NCBI RefSeq assembly: GCF_000211415.1
Contig: NZ_GL890773.1
Coordinates: 1-49,481, forward strand
Direction of reading: 5' to 3'
Source of the DNA: Enterobacter mori LMG 25706
Lineage (GTDB): Bacteria; Pseudomonadota; Gammaproteobacteria; Enterobacterales; Enterobacteriaceae
Length of the DNA: 49,481 nt
Below are positions 36,811 through 47,013 of the stretch, one piece after another. Each line of letters starts with the position of its first letter. Within the stretch, counting starts at the first letter, position 1. A program made the position numbers and the translations under genes. The notes beneath the pieces were generated by a model, which was given only the letters and a program-made list of their open reading frames with translations, had not been told where the DNA came from and ran no database searches.

Positions 36811-37617
36811 ATGACTGAAAAAACCGGTTTTGCACCTGCTGCGGCTCCGCATGCTTCAACCATCGTCTCAACCTCAGAAGAAGCCATTACTGCGGGCGAG
36901 ACCTCCATCCCCTCGCAGGGGGAGAATATGCCTGCTTATCACGCGCGGCCAAAATCGGCAGACAGCCCGCTGCCGATCGTGATTGTGGTTCAGGAAATTT
37001 TTGGCGTTCACGAGCATATTCGTGACCTCTGCCGCCGCCTGGCGCTGGAAGGGTACCTGGCCATTGCGCCAGAGCTCTATTTCCGTCAGGGCGATCCGAA
37101 CGATTACAGCGATATCCCTACATTGTTCAACAATCTGGTGAGCAAAGTTCCGGATGCCCAGGTGCTGGCTGACCTTGATCACGTTGCCAGCTGGGCCGCG
37201 CGCAACGGGGGCGATGCACATCGTCTGCTGGTGACCGGCTTCTGCTGGGGCGGACGCATTAGCTGGCTGTATGCCGCGCATAACCCGCAGTTGAAAGCGG
37301 CCGTCGCCTGGTACGGCAAACTGGTGGGCGAAAAAACGCTGAACTCACCGAAGCAGCCTGTTGATATCGCAACGGATTTGAATGCACCGGTGCTAGGGCT
37401 TTATGGTGGTCAGGATACAGGCATTGCGCTTGATACCGTCGAGACCATGCGTCATGCGCTACGCGCGGCGAACGCGAAGGCGGAGATTGTGGTGTACCCG
37501 GATGCCGGACACGCGTTTAATGCCGATTATCGCCCGAGCTATCACGCAGAATCAGCCAAAGATGGCTGGCAGAGGATGCTGGCATGGTTTAGCCAGTACG
37601 GCGGGAAAAAAGCATAA
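36811..37617 (+). CDS. ysgA: Dienelactone hydrolase family protein
   Basis: A 268-residue cytoplasmic alpha/beta hydrolase. The nucleophile cysteine is in GFCWGG, the acid in YGGQDTG and the histidine in DAGHAFN. The N-terminal 40 residues before the fold are variable. The substrate is unknown; the name follows E. coli YsgA, in the same place between udp and metE. Divergent from udp and convergent with metE. Confidence 0.92.
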   Translation: MTEKTGFAPAAAPHASTIVSTSEEAITAGETSIPSQGENMPAYHARPKSADSPLPIVIVVQEIFGVHEHIRDLCRRLALEGYLAIAPELYFRQGDPNDYSDIPTLFNNLVSKVPDAQVLADLDHVASWAARNGGDAHRLLVTGFCWGGRISWLYAAHNPQLKAAVAWYGKLVGEKTLNSPKQPVDIATDLNAPVLGLYGGQDTGIALDTVETMRHALRAANAKAEIVVYPDAGHAFNADYRPSYHAESAKDGWQRMLAWFSQYGGKKA

Positions 37618-37621
37618 AAGC

Positions 37622-37660
37622 AAAAAAGCCCGGTGGCGGCAACGCCTTACCGGGCCTACG
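37622..37660 (-). terminator. REP (PU) element acting as metE terminator
   Basis: A GC-rich imperfect palindrome with arms GCCCGGT (37628-37634) and ACCGGGC (37649-37655) and the inner stretch GGCGGCAACGCC is a typical enterobacterial REP unit. On the minus strand it is followed by TTTTTT, so it also terminates metE, whose stop is at 37666. Confidence 0.8.
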
Positions 37661-37665
37661 CTGCA

Positions 37666-39927
37666 TCAAGCCTGACGCAAGTTCTGCGCCGCCTTCACCA
37701 TGTTCGCCAGCGCCGCGCGCGTCTCCGGCCAGCCGCGGGTTTTCAGTCCGCAGTCCGGGTTCACCCACAGACGTTCCGCCGGGATCCGCTGGGCGGCTTT
37801 TTTCAGCAGGGCTTCGATCCACTCCACGCTCGGCACGTTCGGGGAGTGAATGTCGTAAACGCCCGGCCCGATTTCGTTCGGGTAGTCGAACTCTTCAAAC
37901 GACTCCAGCAGCTCCATGTCTGAACGCGAGGTCTCGATGGTGATCACGTCGGCGTCCAGCGCGGCAATCGAATCCATGATGTCGTTAAATTCGCAATAGC
38001 ACATGTGGGTGTGGATCTGGGTGTCGTCCTTCGCCACCGCGGCGTTGATGCGGAACGCTTCCACGCCCCACTGCAGGTAAGCATCCCAGTCGCTGCGACG
38101 CAGCGGCAGACCTTCGCGCAGCGCCGGTTCGTCAATCTGGATGATGCCAATGCCTGCAGCTTCCAGATCTGCCACTTCATCACGCAGCGCCAGCGCGATT
38201 TGCTTCGCGATAGTCTCACGGGTCACGTCTTCGCGCGGGAAGGACCAGCAGAGAATGGTTACCGGACCGGTGAGCATCCCTTTCACCGGCTTATCGGTCA
38301 GGGACTGGGCATACTTCGCCCACTCCACAGTGATCGCTTCCGGGCGGCTGACGTCGCCGATGACCACTGGCGGCTTCACGCAGCGGGAGCCATAGCTCTG
38401 CACCCAGCCGTTCTGGGTAAAGACGAAGCCGTCCAGGTGCTCACCGAAGTATTCGACCATGTCGTTACGCTCGGCCTCACCGTGCACCAGCACGTCCAGA
38501 CCTAAACGCTCCTGCTCGATAATTGCCTGCTTAATGTGCTCAGCGATACCGGTGCGGTAGTTGTTCGCATCCAGGTTGCCCTTCCTGAAGTCCAGACGCA
38601 GGCCGCGGATTTCAGTGGTTTGCGGGAAAGAACCAATTGTGGTGGTCGGCCACGCAGGCAGGTTGAAACGGGCGCGCTGCGCTTCGGCGCGAACTTCATA
38701 CGGGCTCTGGCGCTGGCTGTCCTGCGCAGTGATGGCCGCCAGGCGTTTTTCCACCGCCGGGTTGTGCACACGGGCCGAGTGACGACGCGCCTGGATCGGT
38801 GCGCTCCATTCGGTAATCGCCGCCGTCTCGCCGCTGTTCAGCGCGTCGCGCAGCAGCGTCAGCTCTTCGCATTTTTGCAGGGCGAAGGCAAACCAGCTTT
38901 TCACTTCAGGGTCGAGACGGGTCTCCACGCTGAGATCGATTGGGCTGTGCAGCAGCGAGCAAGAGGATGCCACCCACAGCTCACGTTTGCCGACAATATC
39001 TTTGATTTGTGCATATTTCTCGGTCAGATCGGCACGCCAGACGTTGCGACCGTTAACCAGCCCGGCAGAAAGCAGCCAGTCCGCTGGCAGGCGCTTGTGC
39101 AGCTCCGCGACATCGTCTTTACCGTGAACGAAGTCAACGTGCAGGCCCTGAACCGGCAGCGCGGTAATGGTCTTCAGGTTTGGCATCACGCCTTCGAAAT
39201 AGGTAGTGAGCAGCAGCTTCACTTGCCCGGTGAGCGCGTCATACGCCGGTTTGAAGGCATCAAGCCACTCCTGCGGCAGCTCAAGCACCTGCGCGGGTTC
39301 GTCGATTTGCACCCACTGAATGCCGCGCTTGCCCAGCTCAATCAGCACCTGTTTGTAGACCGGCAGAATATCGTTCAGCAGGCTGAGGCGGTCAAACTGT
39401 TCGCCTTTTACTTTACCCAGCCACAGGTAGGTGACTGGCCCCAGCAATACGGGCTTCACCTGATGACCCAGCGCCAGCGCTTCGTCCACTTCATCCAGCA
39501 GCTGCGTCCAGGTCAGCCTGAACTGCTGACCTTTCACGAACTCCGGCACCATATAGTGATAGTTGGTGTTGAACCACTTGGTCATTTCCGCCGCTGCCGC
39601 TGGCTCCCCCGTTGGTGCACGGCCACGGCCGATGCGGAACAGGGTATCAATATCTACCGATCCATCTTTGTTCTGATGACGAGCCGGCACGTTGCCAAGC
39701 AGCAGGCTGGTCGTCAGAACATGGTCGTACCAGGCGAAATCGCCCACCGGCAGCAGGTCAATGCCCGCCTGTTTTTGCTGCTCCCAGTGACGGGCGCGCA
39801 GCTCGCGTCCCACCGTCAGCAGTTCTTCACGGGTGGTGTTACCCGCCCAGTAGCTTTCTTGCGCTTTTTTCAGTTCGCGGCGCAGGCCAACGCGAGGAAA
39901 ACCGAGAGTGTGATTGCGGATTGTCAT
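37666..39927 (-). CDS. metE: Cobalamin-independent methionine synthase
   Basis: Transfers the methyl group from methyltetrahydropteroyltri-L-glutamate to homocysteine, the last step of methionine synthesis when B12 is absent. It has 753 residues as in E. coli. Zinc and homocysteine ligands are in the C-terminal half: the His and Cys in [12 protein letters not shown], a Glu in the substrate pocket, and the Cys in [13 protein letters not shown]. Divergent from metR, with MetJ boxes in the 115-base gap. Confidence 0.97.
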   Translation of the reverse strand: MTIRNHTLGFPRVGLRRELKKAQESYWAGNTTREELLTVGRELRARHWEQQKQAGIDLLPVGDFAWYDHVLTTSLLLGNVPARHQNKDGSVDIDTLFRIGRGRAPTGEPAAAAEMTKWFNTNYHYMVPEFVKGQQFRLTWTQLLDEVDEALALGHQVKPVLLGPVTYLWLGKVKGEQFDRLSLLNDILPVYKQVLIELGKRGIQWVQIDEPAQVLELPQEWLDAFKPAYDALTGQVKLLLTTYFEGVMPNLKTITALPVQGLHVDFVHGKDDVAELHKRLPADWLLSAGLVNGRNVWRADLTEKYAQIKDIVGKRELWVASSCSLLHSPIDLSVETRLDPEVKSWFAFALQKCEELTLLRDALNSGETAAITEWSAPIQARRHSARVHNPAVEKRLAAITAQDSQRQSPYEVRAEAQRARFNLPAWPTTTIGSFPQTTEIRGLRLDFRKGNLDANNYRTGIAEHIKQAIIEQERLGLDVLVHGEAERNDMVEYFGEHLDGFVFTQNGWVQSYGSRCVKPPVVIGDVSRPEAITVEWAKYAQSLTDKPVKGMLTGPVTILCWSFPREDVTRETIAKQIALALRDEVADLEAAGIGIIQIDEPALREGLPLRRSDWDAYLQWGVEAFRINAAVAKDDTQIHTHMCYCEFNDIMDSIAALDADVITIETSRSDMELLESFEEFDYPNEIGPGVYDIHSPNVPSVEWIEALLKKAAQRIPAERLWVNPDCGLKTRGWPETRAALANMVKAAQNLRQA

Positions 39928-39955
39928 GTTATGCCCCTTGTGAAATTTGTTATTT

Positions 39956-39979
39956 AGACGTCCAGATGTTTACACATCT
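39956..39979. promoter_or_regulatory. MetJ operator: three tandem met boxes
   Basis: Three adjacent eight-base boxes, AGACGTCC, AGATGTTT and ACACATCT, fit the MetJ consensus AGACGTCT. They lie between divergent metE and metR, directly before a TATAAT at 39979-39984. MetJ with S-adenosylmethionine would repress both promoters. Confidence 0.8.
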
Positions 39980-40030
39980 ATAATTGGCAGGTACTGTATA
40001 TTCCTCAAGCGCAAAATGTTCATGGCGAAG

Positions 40031-40043
40031 TGAAGGACTTTCA
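40031..40043. promoter_or_regulatory. Possible MetR site over the metR start codon
   Basis: TGAAGGACTTTCA fits the MetR recognition pattern TGAA-N5-TTCA with A at the centre. It contains the metR ribosome site (AAGGA) and its last base is the A of the ATG. It could allow autocontrol, or could be a chance match formed around the ribosome site. Confidence 0.4.
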
Positions 40044-40996
40044 TGATCGAGATTAAACACCTGAAAACGCTACAAGCGTTGCGGAACTGCGGTTCTCTTG
40101 CGGCAGCGGCGGCCACGCTGCACCAGACCCAGTCTGCCCTTTCTCACCAGTTCAGCGATCTGGAACAACGCCTCGGCTTTCGTCTTTTTGTGCGTAAGAG
40201 CCAGCCTTTGCGCTTTACGCCGCAGGGTGAAATTCTGCTGCAACTGGCAAATCAGGTACTGCCGCAGATCGCCAGCGCGCTGCAGTCCTGCAACGAGCCG
40301 CAGCAAACCAAACTGCGTATTGCCATTGAGTGCCATAGCTGTATTCAGTGGCTGACCCCCGCGCTTGAGAACTTCCGCCAGAAGTGGCCGCAGGTGGAGA
40401 TGGACTTTACATCCGGCGTGACCTTTGACCCGCAGCCGTCGCTTCAGCAGGGCGAGCTGGATCTGGTGATGACGTCAGATATTCTGCCGCGCAGCGGCCT
40501 GCACTATTCGCCGATGTTTGATTATGAAGTGCGCCTGGTGCTGGCCCCGGACCATCCGCTGGCCAGTAAAACGCGCATCACGCCGGAAGATCTGGCGACA
40601 GAAACGCTGCTGATTTATCCCGTGCAGCGCAGTCGCCTGGATATCTGGCGTCACTTCCTGCAGCCCGCTGGGATTAGCCCACAGCTGAAAAGCGTAGATA
40701 ACACGTTGCTGTTGATACAGATGGTGGCGGCCAGAATGGGCATCGCGGCATTGCCGCACTGGGTGGTGGAGAGTTTTGAACGCCAGGGTCTGGTGGTGAC
40801 CAAAACCCTGGGTGAAGGACTGTGGAGCAGGCTGTACGCCGCCGTGCGCGATGGCGAGCAGCGTCAGCCGATTACGGAAGCGTTTATTCGCTCAGCGCGG
40901 AACCACGCGTGCGACCATCTTCCGTTTGTGCGGAGCGCGGAGCGACCCAACGGCGATGTACCCACAGCGAAGCCAGGATCACCGCTCCCCCAATAA
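40043..40996 (+). CDS. metR: LysR-family regulator of methionine genes
   Basis: Activates metE, metH and glyA genes with homocysteine as co-effector. It has 317 residues as in E. coli. The N-terminal winged HTH is [24 protein letters not shown] read in two parts (about 13-36), followed by the LysR effector domain. Transcribed away from metE. The last 113 bases overlap convergent yigM, so the C-terminal tail (from about residue 280) is constrained by both genes. Confidence 0.97.
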   Translation: MIEIKHLKTLQALRNCGSLAAAAATLHQTQSALSHQFSDLEQRLGFRLFVRKSQPLRFTPQGEILLQLANQVLPQIASALQSCNEPQQTKLRIAIECHSCIQWLTPALENFRQKWPQVEMDFTSGVTFDPQPSLQQGELDLVMTSDILPRSGLHYSPMFDYEVRLVLAPDHPLASKTRITPEDLATETLLIYPVQRSRLDIWRHFLQPAGISPQLKSVDNTLLLIQMVAARMGIAALPHWVVESFERQGLVVTKTLGEGLWSRLYAAVRDGEQRQPITEAFIRSARNHACDHLPFVRSAERPNGDVPTAKPGSPLPQ

Positions 40997-41783
40997 GGAA
41001 ACTCGGCCAGTGCGGCTGTTGCTGCCAGATGGCGAGATTGACCAGCAGCCCTGCCGGGACATGCACGTTATTCATGATCCCCAGCGTACCGGCGTCTACC
41101 TGCGTAGCGCCGTAGTTCCACATGAAGTATCCCAGCCCGGAAGCCACCACGCCCAGCCAGACCAGAACGCTCCACTGCACGGTGGTAGTCGGCAGTTTTT
41201 GCGGGTTGCCGAGCATAAACCACGCCACCACCGCGACAATCGCAGCCCCCATATAGAACCAGGCGAACGCGTTGTGCTGCGGCATCGGACGAGTCTCCAT
41301 CAGCCGTTTGTATCCCACCATGCCGATGGCGAAGCTGATATTGGCGAGCTGGACGAACATCAGCCCTGTCCAGAAGTGATCGCTTACCTTGTCATAGCGA
41401 ATAATCGCCGCCCCAAGCACTGCCAGCGCCGCACTTAAAAGATATCCCCAGCGCAGACGACGCTTGCTGAGCAGGTCGTAGATCAGGGTGATGTAGAGCG
41501 GCGTGAGCACGGTGAACAGCAGGAATTCCGAGACAGACAGATAAACGTAAGCCCGGAAGCTGAACAGGTACATGATGCCGAGCTGCATCGCGCCCACCAG
41601 CATATAAAGCAGTATCGTTTTCAACGATTGTCCGCGCGCGCGCAGAAACGGCAGGAACACCAGCGCCGCCAGCCCCACGCGCATCAGCACCGAGAAGTAG
41701 CTGTCGACCGATCCAGCAAGGTATTCGCCAATCAGGCTGAAGGAGAAGGCCCACAGGATAGTGGTGATAATGAGTAGCGCCAC
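40884..41783 (-). CDS. yigM: Biotin transporter YigM (EamA family)
   Basis: Inner-membrane protein of the drug/metabolite (EamA) fold, 299 residues, about ten hydrophobic helices in two halves. E. coli YigM is reported as a high-affinity biotin importer. Its C-terminal cytoplasmic tail ([14 protein letters not shown]) is encoded opposite the end of metR. It lies 82 bases after yigL in the same direction. Confidence 0.9.
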   Translation of the reverse strand: MALLIITTILWAFSFSLIGEYLAGSVDSYFSVLMRVGLAALVFLPFLRARGQSLKTILLYMLVGAMQLGIMYLFSFRAYVYLSVSEFLLFTVLTPLYITLIYDLLSKRRLRWGYLLSAALAVLGAAIIRYDKVSDHFWTGLMFVQLANISFAIGMVGYKRLMETRPMPQHNAFAWFYMGAAIVAVVAWFMLGNPQKLPTTTVQWSVLVWLGVVASGLGYFMWNYGATQVDAGTLGIMNNVHVPAGLLVNLAIWQQQPHWPSFLIGGAVILASLWVHRRWVAPRSAQTEDGRTRGSALSE

Positions 41784-41865
41784 AATGCTTGTCTCTCAGA
41801 AAGAAGGACAGGCATTGTAGCGAACTCTTTAGTTGACAACTGAACAATAATTAATCAAATGAAGA

Positions 41866-42666
41866 TTATTCAAGGAACAGTTTGCGCAGGTACTTAGGCA
41901 CAGCGTTATCGCCGTTAGTGCCGATCACTTCCAGCTCCGGGTGCAGGTCTTTCAGACGCTGGTGCGCGTTCTCCATGATGCAGCCTTTGCCCGCCATGGA
42001 GAGCATCTCAGCGTCGTTCATGCCGTCTCCAAACGCGATGCAGTCTTTCAGCTCAAAGCCCAGACGTTTAGCCACCGCTTCCAGCGCGTGACCTTTGGAG
42101 ACGCCACCGGCCATCACTTCCAGGCAGGTCAGCGTGGAGAAGCTCACGTTAACGCGGTCGCCCCAGCGAGCGTTGATCGCTTGCTCCAGCGGCAGCAGCG
42201 CTTCATGGCTTTCGCAGGTGAAGAACACCTTACTGATCCCTTCCGGCTCCAGCAGGCCAGGCTCGTACAGTGAGTACTGGAATACGGCTTCCTTGAAAAA
42301 GCGCATCTCATCCGGGCGGTGGCGGTTCATAAACCACTCGTCATCGCGATAAACGTTGGTGACGATATCCGGGTTATTGTGCACCACGCCGAACAGATCG
42401 GCGGCAATATCGCGGTCCAGATTGTGGGTAAAAATCAGGTTACCATCCGTGTCGTGCACGCGCGCACCGTTGGAGGTGATCATGTACGATTTGATTTCCA
42501 GATTATCGCGGATCTGCCCCACGTCCACGTGGTGGCGACCGGTGGCAAACACGAAGTTCACGCCACGGGCAGTCAGGAGTTTTAATGTCTCTTTCGCGTA
42601 AGGCGAGAGGGTGTGGTCGGGGGAAAGCAGCGTGCCATCTAAGTCAGATGCAACAACCTGGTACAT
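41866..42666 (-). CDS. yigL: HAD-superfamily sugar phosphatase YigL
   Basis: A 266-residue Cof-type phosphatase. The nucleophile motif is ASDLDGTLLS near the start, motif III/IV is FGDGMNDAEML, and a C2 cap domain lies between. E. coli YigL dephosphorylates sugar phosphates and pyridoxal phosphate, and helps relieve glucose-phosphate stress through SgrS control. The open frame runs up to 42873 within pldB; ATG at 42666 gives MYQVVASDLDG, the E. coli start. It lies 25 bases after pldB. Confidence 0.94.
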   Translation of the reverse strand: MYQVVASDLDGTLLSPDHTLSPYAKETLKLLTARGVNFVFATGRHHVDVGQIRDNLEIKSYMITSNGARVHDTDGNLIFTHNLDRDIAADLFGVVHNNPDIVTNVYRDDEWFMNRHRPDEMRFFKEAVFQYSLYEPGLLEPEGISKVFFTCESHEALLPLEQAINARWGDRVNVSFSTLTCLEVMAGGVSKGHALEAVAKRLGFELKDCIAFGDGMNDAEMLSMAGKGCIMENAHQRLKDLHPELEVIGTNGDNAVPKYLRKLFLE

Positions 42667-42691
42667 AGGGAAATTTAACCTCTGGTGAATA

Positions 42692-43684
42692 TCAATTATG
42701 CCTGTTGAAAAATTCAACAATGGCGTTAAGCGCGACTGAGCGCATAGCGTCCTTTTCAAAAAGGATCTCATGGTACGCGCCGTTGATGACCAGCGGTTTT
42801 CCCCCTTCACAAGGGTGACCGGCGGCAGCGCGCAGTTCACAATAGCGGTCATGCATGCGGTTATCCACCACACGCTCTTCCTCCGCCTGAATCAGAAGCG
42901 TCGGCGTGTCATCATCGCCTACGCCCGCCAGCACCTGCTCACCGGCATGAATACCTTCCCGCACCCAGTGCCAGGTCGGGCCGCCAACGCGCAAGCGCGG
43001 TTCATCGGCATAAAAGCGCAGGTTGCGGCGATAGCGCTGCCGACTGTGGGTCAGAACGTTGATGGCGAACGGCAATGCGCGCCAGCGCCCGGTACCGATG
43101 GCATAGCCTTCACGAATGCGCTGATGGCCCTCAGCCCAGTCGAGAAGATGGCGCACCATCCAATCGGGAAAACGAATGACAATACCGTACATCGGTGCGG
43201 TGAGCGCAATGGCGTCGCACTGGTGCTCATACCGCTGCAAAAACAGTGTCGAAATGGCACCGCCCATGGAGTGCGCAAGGATATACCGCTTGCGCCAAGG
43301 GCCAGGCTGCACTTCCTGCTGCCAGAACGCTGCAAAATCGTCGACGTAATCGCTGAAGTTATCCACGTGCCCACGGTGCGTATCCGGCAGCATACGACCG
43401 GACAACCCCTGTCCACGGTGGTCGATGATCAGCACGTCGAACCCCATATGGACCAGGTCGTAAGCCAGTTCGGCATATTTAACGTAGCTTTCAATGCGTC
43501 CGGGGCAGACGACAATCACACGGTCATTTTTTTCATTGCGGAAACGAACGAAGCGCACCGGGATGCCCCCGACGCCCGTAAACTCATCTTCCTCACGCTG
43601 CCGCCAGAAATCGGTCAGCGGCCCCATAGAGAAAGCAGCAAAAGCGTTTTCTCGTGTTTCCCAGTCCTTTTTCTGCTGAAACAT
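42692..43684 (-). CDS. pldB: Lysophospholipase L2
   Basis: A 330-residue alpha/beta hydrolase acting on 2-acyl lysophospholipids at the cytoplasmic side of the inner membrane. The nucleophile serine is in AHSMGGA, and HRGQG forms the conserved loop. The ATG at 43684 gives MFQQKKDWETRENAFA, matching E. coli; the frame opens five codons earlier. E. coli PldB has 340 residues; the C-terminal extension there is absent here. First gene of the run pldB-yigL-yigM, divergent from rhtB. Confidence 0.94.
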   Translation of the reverse strand: MFQQKKDWETRENAFAAFSMGPLTDFWRQREEDEFTGVGGIPVRFVRFRNEKNDRVIVVCPGRIESYVKYAELAYDLVHMGFDVLIIDHRGQGLSGRMLPDTHRGHVDNFSDYVDDFAAFWQQEVQPGPWRKRYILAHSMGGAISTLFLQRYEHQCDAIALTAPMYGIVIRFPDWMVRHLLDWAEGHQRIREGYAIGTGRWRALPFAINVLTHSRQRYRRNLRFYADEPRLRVGGPTWHWVREGIHAGEQVLAGVGDDDTPTLLIQAEEERVVDNRMHDRYCELRAAAGHPCEGGKPLVINGAYHEILFEKDAMRSVALNAIVEFFNRHN

Positions 43685-43794
43685 TGGGTTTCCACTCACG
43701 TAATCCAGGGAATATCGTTTTTTTCGTCACTGGTCACAAAATGACGCAATAATAGCGTATTGTGGCATAAAAATAGACGGTTCGCGAGTTTCAA

Positions 43795-44415
43795 ATGACC
43801 TTCGAATGGTGGTTCGCCTACCTGCTGACATCCATTATCCTCAGCCTTTCACCGGGCTCGGGTGCCATTAACACCATGACCACCTCCATCAATCACGGCT
43901 ATCGCGGTGCGGCGGCATCCATCGCCGGTTTGCAGACCGGGCTGGGCATTCATATCGTCCTGGTCGGAATTGGTCTGGGGACCCTGTTCTCCCGCTCGGT
44001 GCTGGCGTTTGAAGTGCTGAAATGGGCCGGTGCGGCATATCTGATTTGGCTCGGCATCCAGCAGTGGCGCGCGGCAGGCTCCATCAACCTCAACACGCTC
44101 GCTCAGACGCAAAACCGAGGCCATCTGTTTAAGCGCGCGGTCTTCGTCAACCTGACCAACCCGAAGAGCATCGTTTTCCTCGCCGCGCTGTTCCCGCAGT
44201 TTATCGTGCCGCACCAGCCGCAGGTGATGCAGTACGTGGTGCTGGGAGCGACCACCATTATTGTCGATATCATCGTGATGATTGGCTATGCGACGCTGGC
44301 GCAGCGAATTGCGGCGTGGATCAAAGGGCCTAAGCAGATGAAGGCCCTGAATAAAGTCTTTGGTTCGCTGTTTATGCTGGTTGGCGCGCTGCTTGCGTCA
44401 GCGCGTCATGCTTAG
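43795..44415 (+). CDS. rhtB: Homoserine/homoserine lactone efflux protein RhtB
   Basis: LysE-family exporter of homoserine, its lactone and threonine analogues. It has 206 residues and six hydrophobic helices, with the family start [14 protein letters not shown] and [18 protein letters not shown]. Convergent with rhtC; TTAG at 44412-44415 supplies both stop codons. Confidence 0.96.
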   Translation: MTFEWWFAYLLTSIILSLSPGSGAINTMTTSINHGYRGAAASIAGLQTGLGIHIVLVGIGLGTLFSRSVLAFEVLKWAGAAYLIWLGIQQWRAAGSINLNTLAQTQNRGHLFKRAVFVNLTNPKSIVFLAALFPQFIVPHQPQVMQYVVLGATTIIVDIIVMIGYATLAQRIAAWIKGPKQMKALNKVFGSLFMLVGALLASARHA

Positions 44416-45032
44416 CGAGAGATGATGAGATGAATGCCGAAGCCGGCGAACAGCGCGCCGGCGAAGCCGTCGATCCACTTCGCAATGCGCTGGTAGCCAC
44501 GGCGCATTGCCGGTAAAGCGAACAGGCTGGCCACGATGGTAAACCAGGCAAAGGTTTCAACGACGATCAGCAGGAAGATACCCCAGCGCGCGCCCGCGCC
44601 AACGCTATCACCGACAAACAGCGAGAACACGGAGCCGAAATAGATAATCGCTTTCGGGTTCGCCAGGTTGGTCAGCAGCCCTTTCACAAAGCTGCGTCCG
44701 CCCGTTGCCAGCTCCACCTTTGGCTCTTCCGGCTTTTTCTCTTCTTTCTTCAGCGCCCCGCGCAGCATCTGGTAGCCCATCCAGCAGAGGTACAGCCCAC
44801 CGCCGACCATAATGATGTTATGCAGCCAGGCCATCTTCGCCAGGATCAGGTTCAGACCGAGCAGTGCGACTGCCGCCCAGACCATGACGCCCATGGTAAT
44901 ACCGAGCACGCCCATCATCGCCTCTTTGCGGGAGCGGCTGACGGCGGTTTGCGACACGAAGAAAAAGTCAGGGCCTGGGCTCATCAGCGCAACGATGTGC
45001 ACCAATGCCACGGTGAGAAATAGCATTAACAT
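44412..45032 (-). CDS. rhtC: Threonine efflux protein RhtC
   Basis: LysE-family exporter specific for threonine in E. coli. It has 206 residues, with [15 protein letters not shown] at the N-terminus and [15 protein letters not shown] in the middle. The charged cytoplasmic loop ([13 protein letters not shown]) differs from E. coli. It lies 61 bases downstream of recQ in the same direction. Confidence 0.96.
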   Translation of the reverse strand: MLMLFLTVALVHIVALMSPGPDFFFVSQTAVSRSRKEAMMGVLGITMGVMVWAAVALLGLNLILAKMAWLHNIIMVGGGLYLCWMGYQMLRGALKKEEKKPEEPKVELATGGRSFVKGLLTNLANPKAIIYFGSVFSLFVGDSVGAGARWGIFLLIVVETFAWFTIVASLFALPAMRRGYQRIAKWIDGFAGALFAGFGIHLIISR

Positions 45033-45093
45033 AATTAGCTCGCGGGGAAATAATGTAGTGAGTCACCATCCTGGCACTTTTTCGCCCGGCTGA

Positions 45094-46923
45094 CTACTCC
45101 TCGTCATCACCATCGGCGTGAGAGCGGATGAGCGCCATAAACTCTTTCCCGAAGCGCTCCAGCTTGCGCGTGCCGACGCCGTTGACGCTCAGCATCTCGC
45201 TCGCGCTGAGCGGCATCTGCTCGGCCATCTCAATCAGCGTCGCGTCGTTGAACACCACGTAAGGCGGGATGTTTTCTTCGTCGGCAATCGCCTTACGCAG
45301 CTTGCGCAGTTTGGCGAACAGCTTGCGGTCGTAGTTGCCGCCGTAGGATTTTTGCATCACGCGCGGCTTCAGGGCGATGACGCGTGGAACGGCCAGTTTC
45401 AGTTCAACTTCACCGCGCAGCACCGGACGCGCGGCTTCGGTAAGCTGCAACGCAGAGTGCTGGGCAATGTTTTGCGTGGCAAAGCCAAGGTGGATCAGCT
45501 GGCGAATGATACTCACCCAGTGCTCGTGGCTCTGCTCTTTACCGATGCCGTAAACCGGCAGCTTGTCGTGGCCCATATCGCGGATACGCTGGTTATTCGC
45601 CCCGCGCAGCACTTCCACCACGTAGCCCATACCAAAGCGTTGATTGACGCGCCCAATGGTTGAGAGCGCTTTACGCGCGTCCATCAGACCATCGTACTGC
45701 TTCGGCGGATCAAGGCAAATATCGCAGTTGCCGCACGGCTCCTGTCGCCCTTCACCAAAGTAGTTGAGCAGCACCAGACGGCGGCAGGTTTGCGCTTCGG
45801 CAAACGCGCCCATCGCGTTGAGCTTGTGACGCTCGATATCCTGCAGCTGTCCCTGCGGTTTCTCTTCCAGACAGCGGCGCAGCCACGCCATGTCCGCCGG
45901 ATCGTAAAACAGCATCGCTTCCGCAGGCAGCCCGTCACGCCCGGCGCGACCGGTTTCCTGATAGTAGGATTCGATATTGCGCGGGATGTCGAAGTGCACA
46001 ACAAAGCGCACATTGGGCTTGTTGATGCCCATCCCGAACGCCACCGTCGCGACCACGATTTGAAGGTCGTCGCGCTGGAATTTCTCCTGCACGTCGGCGC
46101 GGATGTGGTTCTCCAGTCCGGCGTGATACGCGGCGGCGCTAAAGCCGCGGTTTTGCAGACGCGCGGCGGTGTCTTCCACCTTCGCACGGCTGTTGCAGTA
46201 GATGATGCCGGACTTGCCGCGCTGCTCCTGCACATAGCGCAAGAGCTGATCCAGCGGCTTGAATTTTTCCATCAGCATGTAGCGGATGTTCGGGCGGTCG
46301 AAGCTGCTGACCTGAATGTAGGGGTCGTTCAGCCCGAGCAGACGAACGATATCCAGGCGTGTAGTGTCATCCGCCGTGGCGGTAAGCGCCATAAACGGCA
46401 GCTCGGGGAAGCGCTGACGCAGCTGGCCGAGGGCGGCATATTCCGGGCGGAAATCGTGTCCCCACTGGGAGATACAGTGCGCTTCATCCACCGCCAGCAG
46501 CACCGGGTTCCAGTGCGCGAGATGGTCGAGAAAGTTATCCAGCATCAGGCGTTCCGGCGCGATATACAGCAGGCGAATCTGTCCGGTGCGGCAACCCGCC
46601 ATCACCTCTTGCTGCTGCTCGCGGGTCTGCGTGGAGTTAAGACAGGCGGCCGCCACGCCGTTGGCGAGCAGCTGGTCGACCTGGTCTTTCATCAGAGAAA
46701 TGAGGGGGGATACCACGACCGTCAGGCCGTTCAGCACCAGCGCAGGCACCTGATAGCAGAGGGATTTCCCGCCGCCGGTCGGCATCACCACCAGGCAATC
46801 GCGGCCTTCCAGCACGGTTTCAATGATGGTTTCCTGGCCGGGGCGGAACTGCTGGTAGCCAAAGGTTTCATGCAAAACCTGTTTAGCCAGCGATTCCTGA
46901 TTCAATACTTCCGCCTGCGCCAC
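45094..46923 (-). CDS. recQ: ATP-dependent DNA helicase RecQ
   Basis: 3'-5' helicase of the RecF pathway and of stalled-fork processing. GTG at 46923 begins VAQAEVLNQES and gives 609 residues, the E. coli length; the upstream open part to 46986 covers a hairpin and is unlikely to be coding. Motif I is MPTGGGKSLC, motif II AVDEAHCISQWGHDFRPEY and motif VI QETGRAGRDG. A zinc-binding Cys cluster (CRRLVLLNYFGE, CGNCDIC), a winged helix and a C-terminal HRDC domain (MLSVNGVGTRKLERFG) follow. Confidence 0.95.
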   Translation of the reverse strand: MAQAEVLNQESLAKQVLHETFGYQQFRPGQETIIETVLEGRDCLVVMPTGGGKSLCYQVPALVLNGLTVVVSPLISLMKDQVDQLLANGVAAACLNSTQTREQQQEVMAGCRTGQIRLLYIAPERLMLDNFLDHLAHWNPVLLAVDEAHCISQWGHDFRPEYAALGQLRQRFPELPFMALTATADDTTRLDIVRLLGLNDPYIQVSSFDRPNIRYMLMEKFKPLDQLLRYVQEQRGKSGIIYCNSRAKVEDTAARLQNRGFSAAAYHAGLENHIRADVQEKFQRDDLQIVVATVAFGMGINKPNVRFVVHFDIPRNIESYYQETGRAGRDGLPAEAMLFYDPADMAWLRRCLEEKPQGQLQDIERHKLNAMGAFAEAQTCRRLVLLNYFGEGRQEPCGNCDICLDPPKQYDGLMDARKALSTIGRVNQRFGMGYVVEVLRGANNQRIRDMGHDKLPVYGIGKEQSHEHWVSIIRQLIHLGFATQNIAQHSALQLTEAARPVLRGEVELKLAVPRVIALKPRVMQKSYGGNYDRKLFAKLRKLRKAIADEENIPPYVVFNDATLIEMAEQMPLSASEMLSVNGVGTRKLERFGKEFMALIRSHADGDDEE

Positions 46924-46950
46924 GTTAACCCCATATGCCAGAAATGAAAC

Positions 46951-46970
46951 AGGCGCTATTTTCAGCGCCT
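46951..46970 (-). terminator. Hairpin between pldA and recQ
   Basis: Perfect arms AGGCGCT (46951-46957) and AGCGCCT (46964-46970) lie between the pldA stop and the recQ start on the minus strand. Only GTTTC follows, so it is a weak terminator or attenuator for pldA transcripts. Confidence 0.5.
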
Positions 46971-47013
46971 GAGAAAGAAACTTCAACGTTTAACGCAAAA
47001 ACATTCGAGCGAC

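Noticed and set aside
38536..39957. Open frame of 473 codons opposite metE
   Set aside because: Codon-bias shadow of metE; composition (many Arg, Gln, His) is typical of antisense translation.
42770..43744. Open frame of 324 codons opposite pldB
   Set aside because: Antisense shadow of pldB; composition is not protein-like.
45790..46947. Open frame of 385 codons opposite recQ
   Set aside because: Antisense shadow of recQ without a ribosome site or domain.
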